Source: Caldilineales bacterium
Lineage (GTDB): Bacteria > Chloroflexota > Anaerolineae > JAAEKA01
Assembly (NCBI GenBank): GCA_021463315.1
Contig: JAJTXO010000167.1
Coordinates: 1-7,632 of the forward strand
DNA length: 7,632 nt
Direction: 5' to 3'
Shown here: one piece after another, positions 1 through 4,871 of the stretch
Layout: each line of letters starts with the position of its first letter
Position numbering within the stretch: the first letter of the stretch is position 1
The notes under the pieces: model-generated
Seen by the model: the letters and a program-made list of their open reading frames with translations, nothing else
Databases searched by the model: none
Told to the model about the DNA's origin: nothing
Translations under genes and position numbers: made by a program

Positions 1-570
<570 letters not shown>

Positions 571-605
571 GTCGGCGCTGTGTTCCTTGCGTCTCAAAAA
601 CGATA

Positions 606-624
606 TGCTGCCCAAAGGGCAGCA
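606..624 (-). promoter_or_regulatory. 5'-terminal stem-loop of the alaS mRNA
   Basis: TGCTGCCC and GGGCAGCA pair perfectly (8 bp, 3-nt loop). Given the predicted start at 626-627, the hairpin would begin within about 3 nt of the mRNA 5' end. Downstream on the minus strand there is TTTTT (599-595), but it is separated from the stem by several bases, so this looks more like a 5' stabilising hairpin than a terminator. Seen directly; role inferred. Confidence 0.55.
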
Positions 625-633
625 GCAAGGCGC

Positions 634-662
634 ATTTTATGCCATGTGAGGACAAATGTCAA
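634..662 (-). promoter_or_regulatory. Sigma70-type promoter of alaS
   Basis: On the minus strand, TTGACA (662-657), a 17-nt spacer and TAAAAT (639-634) form a near-consensus housekeeping promoter pointing into alaS. The predicted start is near 626-627, giving a leader of about 57 nt. That is too short for a T-box. No T-box core (AGGGTGG..ACCGCG) is seen. Confidence 0.8.
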
Positions 663-695
663 AGGCCCACGGCAGAGGTGGCAGCGGCCACCTGC

Positions 696-724
696 TTGAC
701 AAAGGCCGAAACCAGTGTGATAAT
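696..724 (+). promoter_or_regulatory. Sigma70-type promoter with extended -10, for the cyclotransferase gene
   Basis: TTGACA (696-701), a 17-nt spacer and GATAAT (719-724), with TGT directly before the -10 forming an extended -10. Predicted start at A731. It fires away from the alaS promoter (divergent, -35 boxes about 33 bp apart) and would give a 162-nt leader containing the 778-840 palindrome before the ATG at 893. Confidence 0.7.
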
Positions 725-777
725 CCGCAAAGACCGTGACGGACACCTGGCAAAGTAAGTTCCTGCCCATCCTCCTC

Positions 778-840
778 CTGACCGAAGGTGGCGAAGGATC
801 TCAGCCTGCAAGACGGAGACCCTTCGCCGCTTTCGGTCAG
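778..840. repeat. 63-bp imperfect palindrome (probable dispersed hairpin repeat)
   Basis: Two 25-nt arms (778-802 and 816-840) starting CTGACCGAA and ending TTCGGTCAG are inverted copies around a 13-nt loop. Only three positions differ. Read as plus-strand RNA, two of these are G-U wobbles and one is an A-C mismatch. Read as minus-strand RNA, only one is a wobble. The sequences just outside both arms also resemble each other (GGTCAGGAGGAGG in inverted reading, GGTCAGAGTGAC). There is no U-tract, so it is not a simple terminator. It resembles REP/MITE-like intergenic hairpins of GC-rich environmental bacteria; that family assignment is from memory and unchecked. Confidence 0.75.
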
Positions 841-892
841 AGTGACATCTACGGTGTACTGAAGTGGACCGTTACCTGCCTGGGAGAACACC

Positions 893-1261
893 ATGATCGA
901 CCGACTCTTCGTCTACGGCACCTTGGCGCCGGGTCGCCCCAACGAGCACGTGCTGGCAGATATGCCTGGCTCCTGGGTCCCGGCGACCGTTGGTGGAACC
1001 TTGGTACATGCCGGCTGGGGTGCGGATGTCGGGTTCCCCGCCATCATCCTCGACGATGCCGGTGAGCGCGTCGACGGGTTCGTGTTCAGCTCGGAGCTTC
1101 TCGCCGAGCACTGGACCCGGCTCGACGATTTCGAGGGCGACGGATATGCGCGCGTGCTGGCGTCGGCCACGCTGGAGGATGGGTCTGTGGTGGACGCCTA
1201 CGTCTACGCACTCCGGCAAGACCGCCCAGCAATGGATTCGTCGTCCGCGCGCGACAGCTAG
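893..1261 (+). CDS. Gamma-glutamylcyclotransferase-like (AIG2/GGCT fold) protein
   Basis: A 122-residue cytoplasmic protein of the gamma-glutamylcyclotransferase / AIG2-like superfamily. Members release 5-oxoproline from gamma-glutamyl amines or peptides. The N-terminal FVYGTLAPGRPN carries the family's YGTL substrate-binding loop (residues 8-11). The DDFEGDGYAR stretch (78-87) carries the conserved F-E-G-x-x-Y-x-R motif, in which Glu81 is expected to be the catalytic acid/base. Between them are the typical beta strands ending GFVF (62-65). The ATG is supported by GGGAG at 882-886 with 6-nt spacing and by the YGTL motif lying close to the N-terminus, as is usual. Length is at the short end of the family. 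The exact substrate cannot be read from sequence. The gene stands alone between alaS and the toxin-antitoxin pair, with its own promoter. Confidence 0.85.
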   Translation: MIDRLFVYGTLAPGRPNEHVLADMPGSWVPATVGGTLVHAGWGADVGFPAIILDDAGERVDGFVFSSELLAEHWTRLDDFEGDGYARVLASATLEDGSVVDAYVYALRQDRPAMDSSSARDS

Positions 1262-1408
1262 TCCGCAAATCGAGCGAACTGCTGCGCATCACAGATAGCC
1301 TGGGTAGGCACCGCACCCGGCGACAAGGCTGCAGATGAGCCGAGCGCATTGGGTGTTTCAGCATCTCACTGGTAGGCAATCGAAGCGGGGTCAGCAGTTG
1401 GGCTGAAT
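1262..1408. other. Intergenic spacer, no gene seen
   Basis: About 150 bp between the cyclotransferase stop and the higBA promoter. No ORF with family features, no clear terminator and no strong hairpin are seen. GGTAGGCA occurs at 1302-1309 and 1371-1378, too short to interpret. GC content starts to fall here. Confidence 0.5.
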
Positions 1409-1437
1409 TTGACCACAATAACGAGTCATGATACTAT
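1409..1437 (+). promoter_or_regulatory. Promoter of higBA, extended -10, leaderless start
   Basis: TTGACC (1409-1414), a 17-nt spacer and TACTAT (1432-1437), with TGA immediately before the -10. The expected start, 7 nt after the -10, is A1444, the first base of the higB ATG. There is no Shine-Dalgarno sequence before higB, which agrees with leaderless translation. CATGAT occurs directly repeated at 1428-1433 and 1443-1448, flanking the -10, and is a candidate HigA operator. Confidence 0.75.
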
Positions 1438-1443
1438 CGCGAC

Positions 1444-1728
1444 ATGATTGAGTCGTTTGCGGACGAAGAAACCGAGAAAATCTTCCATGGGCGAGTTTCA
1501 CGCAAGTTGCCTTCGACCATTCAAAGAACGGCTCGCCGTAAGCTACTCTATCTGGAGGATGCAGACGATTTGCAAGATCTGCGCTCGCCACCTGGAAATC
1601 GTCTGGAGTTGTTGCGTGGCGACCGTGCCGGGCAATACAGCATTCGCATCAATGAGCAATGGCGGATCTGCTTCTATTGGGAAGCAGGCAAGGCAAACCA
1701 GGTCAAGATCGAGGATTATCATGACTAA
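1444..1728 (+). CDS. higB: HigB-type toxin (RelE/ParE superfamily mRNA interferase)
   Basis: A 94-residue toxin of the HigB / plasmid-maintenance killer family. Characterised members cleave mRNA on the ribosome. The whole family pattern is visible: MIESFADEETEKIFHG at the start, KLP (21-23), ARRKLLYLEDADDLQDLR (about 30-47), SPPGNRLELLRGDR (48-61), GQYSIRINEQWRICFYW (63-79) and the C-terminal VKIEDYHD. The C-terminal His93 corresponds to the family's functional histidine. The length is normal and no lesion is visible, so it is probably active. It overlaps the antitoxin gene by 8 nt, so the two are translationally coupled. Toxin-first order is characteristic of higBA. Its base composition (about 52% GC over a counted 60-bp line) is well below that of the synthetase genes, suggesting acquisition by transfer. 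Confidence 0.95.
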   Translation: MIESFADEETEKIFHGRVSRKLPSTIQRTARRKLLYLEDADDLQDLRSPPGNRLELLRGDRAGQYSIRINEQWRICFYWEAGKANQVKIEDYHD

Positions 1729-2059
1729 CAGTAACGAGATAGCCGAGGAAGAGCGTTTACCACCTGTGCATCCAGGCGAAGTTCTCCTGGAAGATTTCAT
1801 GAAGCCGCTCGGTCTGAGTCAGTATCGTCTTGCCCAAGACCTGGGCGTGCCAGCCTTACGGATCAGTCAAATCGTACATGGCAAACGTGCAGTGACGGCG
1901 GACACCGCCTTGCGTCTGGCGCGGTATTTTGGTACGAGTGCAAATGTTTGGATGAGACTGCAGGCTCGCTACGATTTAGAGGTAGCAGAAGGTGCCTTAG
2001 CGGAACGCGTGAAGCGTGAAGTCAAGGTTCGCCAGCCGATGACGCCTGTACTGGCATAA
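1721..2059 (+). CDS. higA: HigA-type antitoxin (XRE helix-turn-helix)
   Basis: A 112-residue antitoxin that neutralises HigB and, in studied systems, represses its own promoter. HPGEVLLEDFMKPLGLS (17-33) leads into an XRE-type helix-turn-helix, QYRLAQDLGVPALRISQIVHGKR (about 34-56), followed by AVTADTALRLARYFGTSANVWMRLQ (57-81), all standard for HigA. The ATG at 1721 is chosen because GAGGA at 1711-1715 precedes it, it overlaps the toxin's last codons, and homologues begin shortly before the HPGE motif. An in-frame opening extends upstream to 1448 but lies inside higB in another frame. GC is about 47% over a counted 60-bp line. No terminator is obvious after the stop. Confidence 0.95.
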   Translation: MTNSNEIAEEERLPPVHPGEVLLEDFMKPLGLSQYRLAQDLGVPALRISQIVHGKRAVTADTALRLARYFGTSANVWMRLQARYDLEVAEGALAERVKREVKVRQPMTPVLA

Positions 2060-2301
2060 GCTGCATGGGTTCGGGCGGCCAATTCCTTCCGCAGTGCAAT
2101 AATTGCCTCCAACACGTCCTTGTACGGTTGCCAGTCACGGCGTCAAGCAACAGGTATTCGCCGGGTCTCGGCCGCGGCTCCGCCTGATGACTAATGATCG
2201 GACTGACGAAGATGTGATCAGGCTGACCATGTTCCTACTTGATCTCGCGACAACTTGGCAGTGGATCTATCTTCAGATATCACTTCACCACCCACCCCAG
2301 C
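2060..2301. other. Low-GC spacer without a convincing gene
   Basis: About 240 bp between higA and the tyrS promoter. The plus-strand opening that covers it has no recognisable family features. On the minus strand, codons from 2139 down to about 2053 read RRDWQPYKDVLEAIIALRKE and onward, which looks protein-like, but a stop lies just upstream and no start is seen; it could be a decayed gene end. Short palindromes occur (for example GCAATAATTGC at 2095-2105). No transposase, RNA gene or terminator is supported. Confidence 0.45.
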
Positions 2302-2330
2302 TTGACACGTCAACCACTCGATGCTACTAT
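2302..2330 (+). promoter_or_regulatory. Promoter of the tyrS leader-tyrS transcript
   Basis: TTGACA (2302-2307), a 17-nt spacer and TACTAT (2325-2330), with TGC before the -10 forming an extended -10. The predicted start is A2337, 3 nt before an ATG at 2340 and about 210 nt before the tyrS start codon. Confidence 0.8.
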
Positions 2331-2339
2331 AGCGCCACT

Positions 2340-2408
2340 ATGAAGACCGAGCGCACATTCTCCTACACCTACCGGGGGGGCGACTACGCCCCAACCCCAG
2401 TGTGTTGA
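2340..2408 (+). CDS. Putative 22-residue Tyr-rich leader peptide of tyrS
   Basis: A short ORF (ATG 2340, TGA 2406-2408) starting about 3 nt after the predicted transcription start, so it would be read leaderless. It encodes MKTERTFS, then YTYRGGDY, then APTPVC. TAC tyrosine codons fall at positions 9, 11 and 16 (2364-2366, 2370-2372, 2385-2387), 3 of 22 residues, directly upstream of the tyrosyl-tRNA synthetase gene. A terminator-like hairpin follows 40 nt after the stop. This is the arrangement of ribosome-mediated transcription attenuation (as in trp, his and pheST leaders), where stalling at Tyr codons would signal low charged tRNA-Tyr. The same frame is open upstream to 2103, but that part crosses the promoter and has no coding features. 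No experimental or homologue support is available here. Confidence 0.55.
   Translation: MKTERTFSYTYRGGDYAPTPVC
2377..2392 (+). promoter_or_regulatory. GC hairpin overlapping the Tyr16 codon of the tyrS leader
   Basis: GGGGCG (2377-2382) pairs with CGCCCC (2387-2392) around an ACTA loop, within a run of seven G. The third Tyr codon (2385-2387) spans the loop and arm. It could act as a pause hairpin that synchronises polymerase with the leading ribosome; this is inferred. Confidence 0.45.
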
Positions 2409-2448
2409 ACGCGTCTATCGGTTGAGATCGGCCCTTTCCCTGCTTTTC

Positions 2449-2473
2449 AACGTGGCGCGCTGCGCCACGTTTT
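2449..2473 (+). terminator. Terminator/attenuator hairpin in the tyrS leader
   Basis: AACGTGGCGC (2449-2458) and GCGCCACGTT (2462-2471) form a perfect 10-bp stem with a GCT loop, followed by TTTTGATT. The U-run is short and overlaps the stem, so termination may be partial. It lies 75 nt before the tyrS ATG and after the leader ORF, so it cannot serve as the end of a normal gene upstream. A candidate antiterminator pairs 2401-2409 (leader stop region) with 2446-2454 (9 pairs, three of them G-U), which would sequester the 5' arm. Confidence 0.6.
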
Positions 2474-2488
2474 GATTCCCGCCGCACG

Positions 2489-2522
2489 AGACCCTGCCGA
2501 TTCCCGGCAATCCGCAGGGTCT
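2489..2522 (+). promoter_or_regulatory. Second leader hairpin just upstream of the tyrS ribosome site
   Basis: AGACCCTGC (2489-2497) and GCAGGGTCT (2514-2522) form a perfect 9-bp stem around a 16-nt loop. GCCG/CGGC inside it can form a competing small hairpin. It ends 13 nt before the GGAGG ribosome site (2536-2540), has no U-tract, and could affect translation or mRNA stability. Function unknown. Confidence 0.45.
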
Positions 2523-2548
2523 GGCCCAACTACCCGGAGGCTGCTGCC

Positions 2549-3802
2549 ATGATCACTCCTACCCAAGACCCCACCACCCTCTCCATCGACCAGCAGGTCG
2601 CCTGGCTGATGCAGGGCGCCAGCTACGGCGACGAGGAGACCAAGCGCCAGATGGCGACCGAACTGCGTGAACGCCTGAGCGATTCGCAGCGCAGCGGCCA
2701 GCCGCTGCGGGTCTACTGCGGCTACGACCCCACCAAGCCCGACCTGCACCTGGGCCATACCATCACCATGCGCAAGCTGCGCCAGTTCCAGGATCTGGGC
2801 CACGATGTCACCTTCCTGATCGGCTCCTACACCAGCCTGGTGGGCGACCCCAGCGACAAGAACAAAGCGCGCCCGCTGCTGAGCGAAGCGCAAGTCATGG
2901 AGAATGCCCGCACCTACGTCGAGCAGGCCTTCATCATCCTGGACCGCGACAAGACCACCGTGCGCCACAACGGCGAATGGCTGGCCGGCCTGCGCCTGCT
3001 GGACCTGATCCAGATCGGGCAGAACTTCACGGTGCAGCAGTTCCTGACCCGCGAGAACTTCGCCAACCGGCTGGAGCGCGGCGAGCCGGTCTTCCTGCAC
3101 GAGACCTTCTACGCCCTGCTGCAGGCCTACGACGCGGTGGCGCAGCAGACCGACGTGCAGATCGGCGGTACCGACCAGCTCTTCAACATCCTGATCGCCG
3201 GCCGCAAGCTGCAAGCGGCCATGGGTCAGAAGCCGCAGGTGGCGCTGATCGTGGACATCCTCCCCGGCACCGACGGCGAGATCAAGATGAGCAAGAGCCT
3301 GGGCAACGACATCCCGATCCTGGCCGAACCGGCCGACATGTACGGCAAGGTGATGTCGATCCCCGACCACGCCATGCCGCTCTACTTCAAGCTGGCCACG
3401 CGCTTCCTGCCCGCGCAGGTGGCCGAGGTCGAGCAGGCGCTGCGGGACGGCAGCCGCCACCCGCGCGACCTGAAGATGGCGCTGGCCAGGGAGATCGTCA
3501 GCATCTTCCACGGCGACGATGCAGCCGCGGCCGCCGAAGAGCACTTCCGCACCGTTTTCCAGCAGCGTGAGCTGCCCGACGACATGCCGGAAGTGCGGCT
3601 GGACGGGCCGGTGGGCCTGCTGGCGCTGATGACCGGGCACGGCCTGGCAGCCAGCAACAGCGAGGCGCGCCGGCTGGTGCAGCAGGGCGGCGTCAAGCTG
3701 GACGGCCAGGCGGTCACTGACATCAAGTTGGAGCTGGCCCCCACCGGCCGCGAGCAGGTGCTGCAGGTAGGCCGGCGCAAATTCGTCAAATTGATCGGCT
3801 GA
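2549..3802 (+). CDS. tyrS: Tyrosyl-tRNA synthetase, type 2
   Basis: A 417-residue class I synthetase that attaches tyrosine to tRNA-Tyr in the cytoplasm. The Rossmann core contains GYDPTKPDLHLGHTI, with HLGH at 67-70 as the HIGH motif. This DPTKPDLHLGH wording is characteristic of the type-2 (TyrZ-like) subfamily. The tyrosine site region includes YALLQAYD (188-195) and QIGGTDQLFN (204-213). The KMSKS motif is intact at 246-250. The anticodon-binding helical region follows, and a C-terminal S4-like RNA-binding domain covers about 354-414 (SEARRLVQQGGVKLDG). Length is normal for the subfamily. The ATG at 2549 is supported by GGAGG at 2536-2540 with 8-nt spacing. The gene is preceded by a long structured leader with Tyr codons and a terminator hairpin. 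The downstream promoter starts 4 bp after its stop, with no terminator between, so readthrough into the next gene is possible. Confidence 0.97.
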   Translation: MITPTQDPTTLSIDQQVAWLMQGASYGDEETKRQMATELRERLSDSQRSGQPLRVYCGYDPTKPDLHLGHTITMRKLRQFQDLGHDVTFLIGSYTSLVGDPSDKNKARPLLSEAQVMENARTYVEQAFIILDRDKTTVRHNGEWLAGLRLLDLIQIGQNFTVQQFLTRENFANRLERGEPVFLHETFYALLQAYDAVAQQTDVQIGGTDQLFNILIAGRKLQAAMGQKPQVALIVDILPGTDGEIKMSKSLGNDIPILAEPADMYGKVMSIPDHAMPLYFKLATRFLPAQVAEVEQALRDGSRHPRDLKMALAREIVSIFHGDDAAAAAEEHFRTVFQQRELPDDMPEVRLDGPVGLLALMTGHGLAASNSEARRLVQQGGVKLDGQAVTDIKLELAPTGREQVLQVGRRKFVKLIG

Positions 3803-3805
3803 GCG

Positions 3806-3834
3806 TTGACAAATGAATCGTTTCGCACTACAAT
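3806..3834 (+). promoter_or_regulatory. Consensus promoter of the HHH membrane-protein gene
   Basis: TTGACA (3806-3811), a 17-nt spacer and TACAAT (3829-3834) lie immediately after the tyrS stop. The expected start is at 3841-3842, where A3842 is the first base of an ATG. This again predicts an mRNA beginning with a start codon. Confidence 0.8.
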
Positions 3835-3841
3835 AGCGGCC

Positions 3842-3892
3842 ATGCGCTCCTTCTTGCCACCCCAGATCCTGCCAGGAGGTATCTGCCCATGA
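3842..3892 (+). CDS. Putative 16-residue leaderless upstream ORF
   Basis: An ATG at the predicted transcription start opens a frame reading MRSFLPPQILPGGICP and closing with TGA at 3890-3892. That stop overlaps the ATG of the next gene (3889-3891) in an ATGA arrangement typical of translational coupling. The downstream gene's AGGAGGT ribosome site (3874-3880) lies inside this ORF. The peptide has no recognisable domain and may matter only because it is translated. Evidence is positional only. Confidence 0.35.
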   Translation: MRSFLPPQILPGGICP

Positions 3893-4596
3893 AACGGCTG
3901 CTGTTCAAGCTGATCTTGCTCGCTACTGCGGCGCTGGCTGTCGCCAGCTTCGCGGCTGGCGCTGCGGCCGTTTGGCTGTTGCTGCGCCGGCGTGACCGGC
4001 GTCGCCAGCAGCGGCTGGCCCGTTTGGAGCGCGAACAGGCCAGCCGGCGGGCGTGGGCTCTGGATGTCGAGCGCCAACTGGCGCAGCAGGCAGCGCCGCC
4101 CTCCTTCCAGCGCGGCGCTGTGGCCAGCAATGGCTTCATCAGCGTCCAAGCGCTGGCCGCCGAGGCCGATGCGGCCGCCAGCGACCTGGAAGCCGCCGCG
4201 GATGCCCAGGCGCTGGACGAGCTGCTGCTGGAAACCGAGCCAGCTCTGGCCGAAGTCGAGGTGCTTCAGGACGGCCTCGAGGCTGACCAGGCCGGCCGCG
4301 AGCCGGTTGGGATCGACCTGGCCGCGCTGCCGGGCCGCGCGGGCGCGCTGGATCTGCCGGCCAGCGCCGCGGAGGATGACCTGATTCTGATCGACGGCAT
4401 CGGCCCGGTCTTCGCCGACCGTCTGCGCCAGCAAGGCATCGTCACCTTCGCCGGTCTGGCCCAGCTCAGCGAGGCCGAGTTGGCCGAGCTGATCCAGACG
4501 CCCGCCTGGCGTCGCCCCGACTTCGCTGCCTGGATCGCCGAAGCTGCCCAGCGCGCGGCCGCGCCCGCTGCCGATGGCAGCGCGATCACCCCATAA
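3889..4596 (+). CDS. Membrane-anchored protein with coiled coil and C-terminal helix-hairpin-helix domain
   Basis: A 235-residue protein that I do not recognise as a named family. The N-terminus is KRLLFK followed by one strongly hydrophobic segment (about 5-32), best read as a membrane anchor, then a basic stretch LLRRRDRRRQQR (31-42). Residues about 40-70 are charged and Gln-rich and probably form a coiled coil. Residues 80-160 are Ala/Glu/Asp-rich, low in complexity and probably extended or disordered. The C-terminal DDLILIDGIGPVFADRLRQQ (163-182) is a helix-hairpin-helix with the IDGIGP turn. It continues to about 222 with helices resembling DUF4332/HHH_5-like domains, which often bind DNA or act as protein interaction modules. 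By positive-inside reasoning, the HHH end would be cytoplasmic. The start is set by AGGAGGT at 3874-3880 (8-nt spacing). The gene has its own promoter and terminator, so it is essentially monocistronic. Confidence 0.8.
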   Translation: MKRLLFKLILLATAALAVASFAAGAAAVWLLLRRRDRRRQQRLARLEREQASRRAWALDVERQLAQQAAPPSFQRGAVASNGFISVQALAAEADAAASDLEAAADAQALDELLLETEPALAEVEVLQDGLEADQAGREPVGIDLAALPGRAGALDLPASAAEDDLILIDGIGPVFADRLRQQGIVTFAGLAQLSEAELAELIQTPAWRRPDFAAWIAEAAQRAAAPAADGSAITP

Positions 4597-4630
4597 GTCC
4601 TCCCTTTTTCCAGCACTATGCGTCGCTGCG

Positions 4631-4662
4631 AACAGGCGGGCTGGGGCCCCGCCTGTTTTTTT
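4631..4662 (+). terminator. Rho-independent terminator of the HHH gene
   Basis: AACAGGCGGG (4631-4640) and CCCGCCTGTT (4648-4657) pair perfectly over 10 bp around a 7-nt loop. A run of seven T (4656-4662) follows. It lies 35 nt after the HHH stop codon. Confidence 0.93.
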
Positions 4663-4683
4663 GTCCACAAACGGCCAGTGGCA

Positions 4684-4712
4684 ATTGAACATTGACCATT
4701 GACAATTGATTG
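4684..4712. repeat. Heptanucleotide tandem repeat, ATTGANN type (4 units)
   Basis: Four in-phase 7-bp units: ATTGAAC, ATTGACC, ATTGACA and ATTGATT. They resemble the short tandemly repeated heptamers (STRR) described in cyanobacteria, here in a non-cyanobacterial-looking context. Some units mimic a -35 box (TTGACA) but no good -10 box follows at 16-18 nt. Confidence 0.75.
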
Positions 4713-4750
4713 TTGGATACGTTCAACATGAAGTGAGTCTCTTCCGCCCT

Positions 4751-4780
4751 CGTAAGGACGATTTCTTAAATCGTCCTACG
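4751..4780. repeat. 30-bp palindromic element
   Basis: AGGACGATTT (4755-4764) and AAATCGTCCT (4768-4777) are a perfect 10-bp inverted repeat with a CTT loop. It is extended by CGT/ACG on the outside if A4754 is bulged. No U-tract follows. It is probably a dispersed small palindrome; copy number cannot be judged here. Confidence 0.65.
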
Positions 4781-4808
4781 TCGGATCACACGCGCTGAAC
4801 GCACCCAA

Positions 4809-4871
4809 CCGATCCCAGGGACGTCTCGCCCGCCCCGACCCGGCGAGGACGCCTCCCTGATCGGCTTTTTT
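4809..4871 (+). terminator. Long bulged terminator-like hairpin in the ABC-exporter leader
   Basis: CCGATC (4809-4814) pairs with GATCGG (4859-4864), AGGGA (4817-4821) with TCCCT (4854-4858), CGTC (4822-4825) with GACG (4848-4851), and TCGCC (4826-4830) with GGCGA (4842-4846). That is 20 pairs with small bulges and an 11-nt loop. Six T follow at 4866-4871. It ends 17 nt before the ABC start codon, downstream of the HHH gene's own terminator, so it looks like an attenuator rather than a gene end. A weak alternative pairing is GGATC (4783-4787) with GATCC (4811-4815). Confidence 0.7.

Noticed and set aside
1302..1378. Direct repeats GGTAGGCA as a target-site duplication
   Set aside because: Only 8 bp, they do not bracket the higBA island, and chance occurrence is likely.
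1448..1720. Upstream in-frame extension of higA
   Set aside because: It overlaps higB in another frame. The ATG at 1721 has a ribosome site and gives the normal HigA length.
2103..2408. 101-codon plus-strand ORF before tyrS
   Set aside because: It runs through the TTGACA/TACTAT promoter and has no Shine-Dalgarno or family features. Only its last 22 codons, downstream of the promoter, are kept as a leader peptide.
2337..2548. T-box riboswitch upstream of tyrS
   Set aside because: No T-box core (AGGGTGG..ACCGCG) or stem layout is visible; the leader instead has a short Tyr-rich ORF.
2447..3640. Large minus-strand ORF opposite tyrS
   Set aside because: Codon-bias shadow of tyrS in a GC-rich genome; rich in Val/Gln/His/Gly and without domains.
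3382..4692. Large minus-strand ORF opposite the tyrS end and the HHH gene
   Set aside because: Shadow frame spanning two plus-strand genes, a promoter and a terminator.
4712..4727. Hairpin GTTGGA-TACG-TTCAAC
   Set aside because: A 6-bp stem with a G-U pair and an A-U pair closing the UACG loop; too weak to annotate as a feature.
4684..4730. Promoter using TTGACA at 4699-4704
   Set aside because: The -35-like hexamer is part of the heptamer repeat, and no acceptable -10 box lies 16-18 nt downstream.
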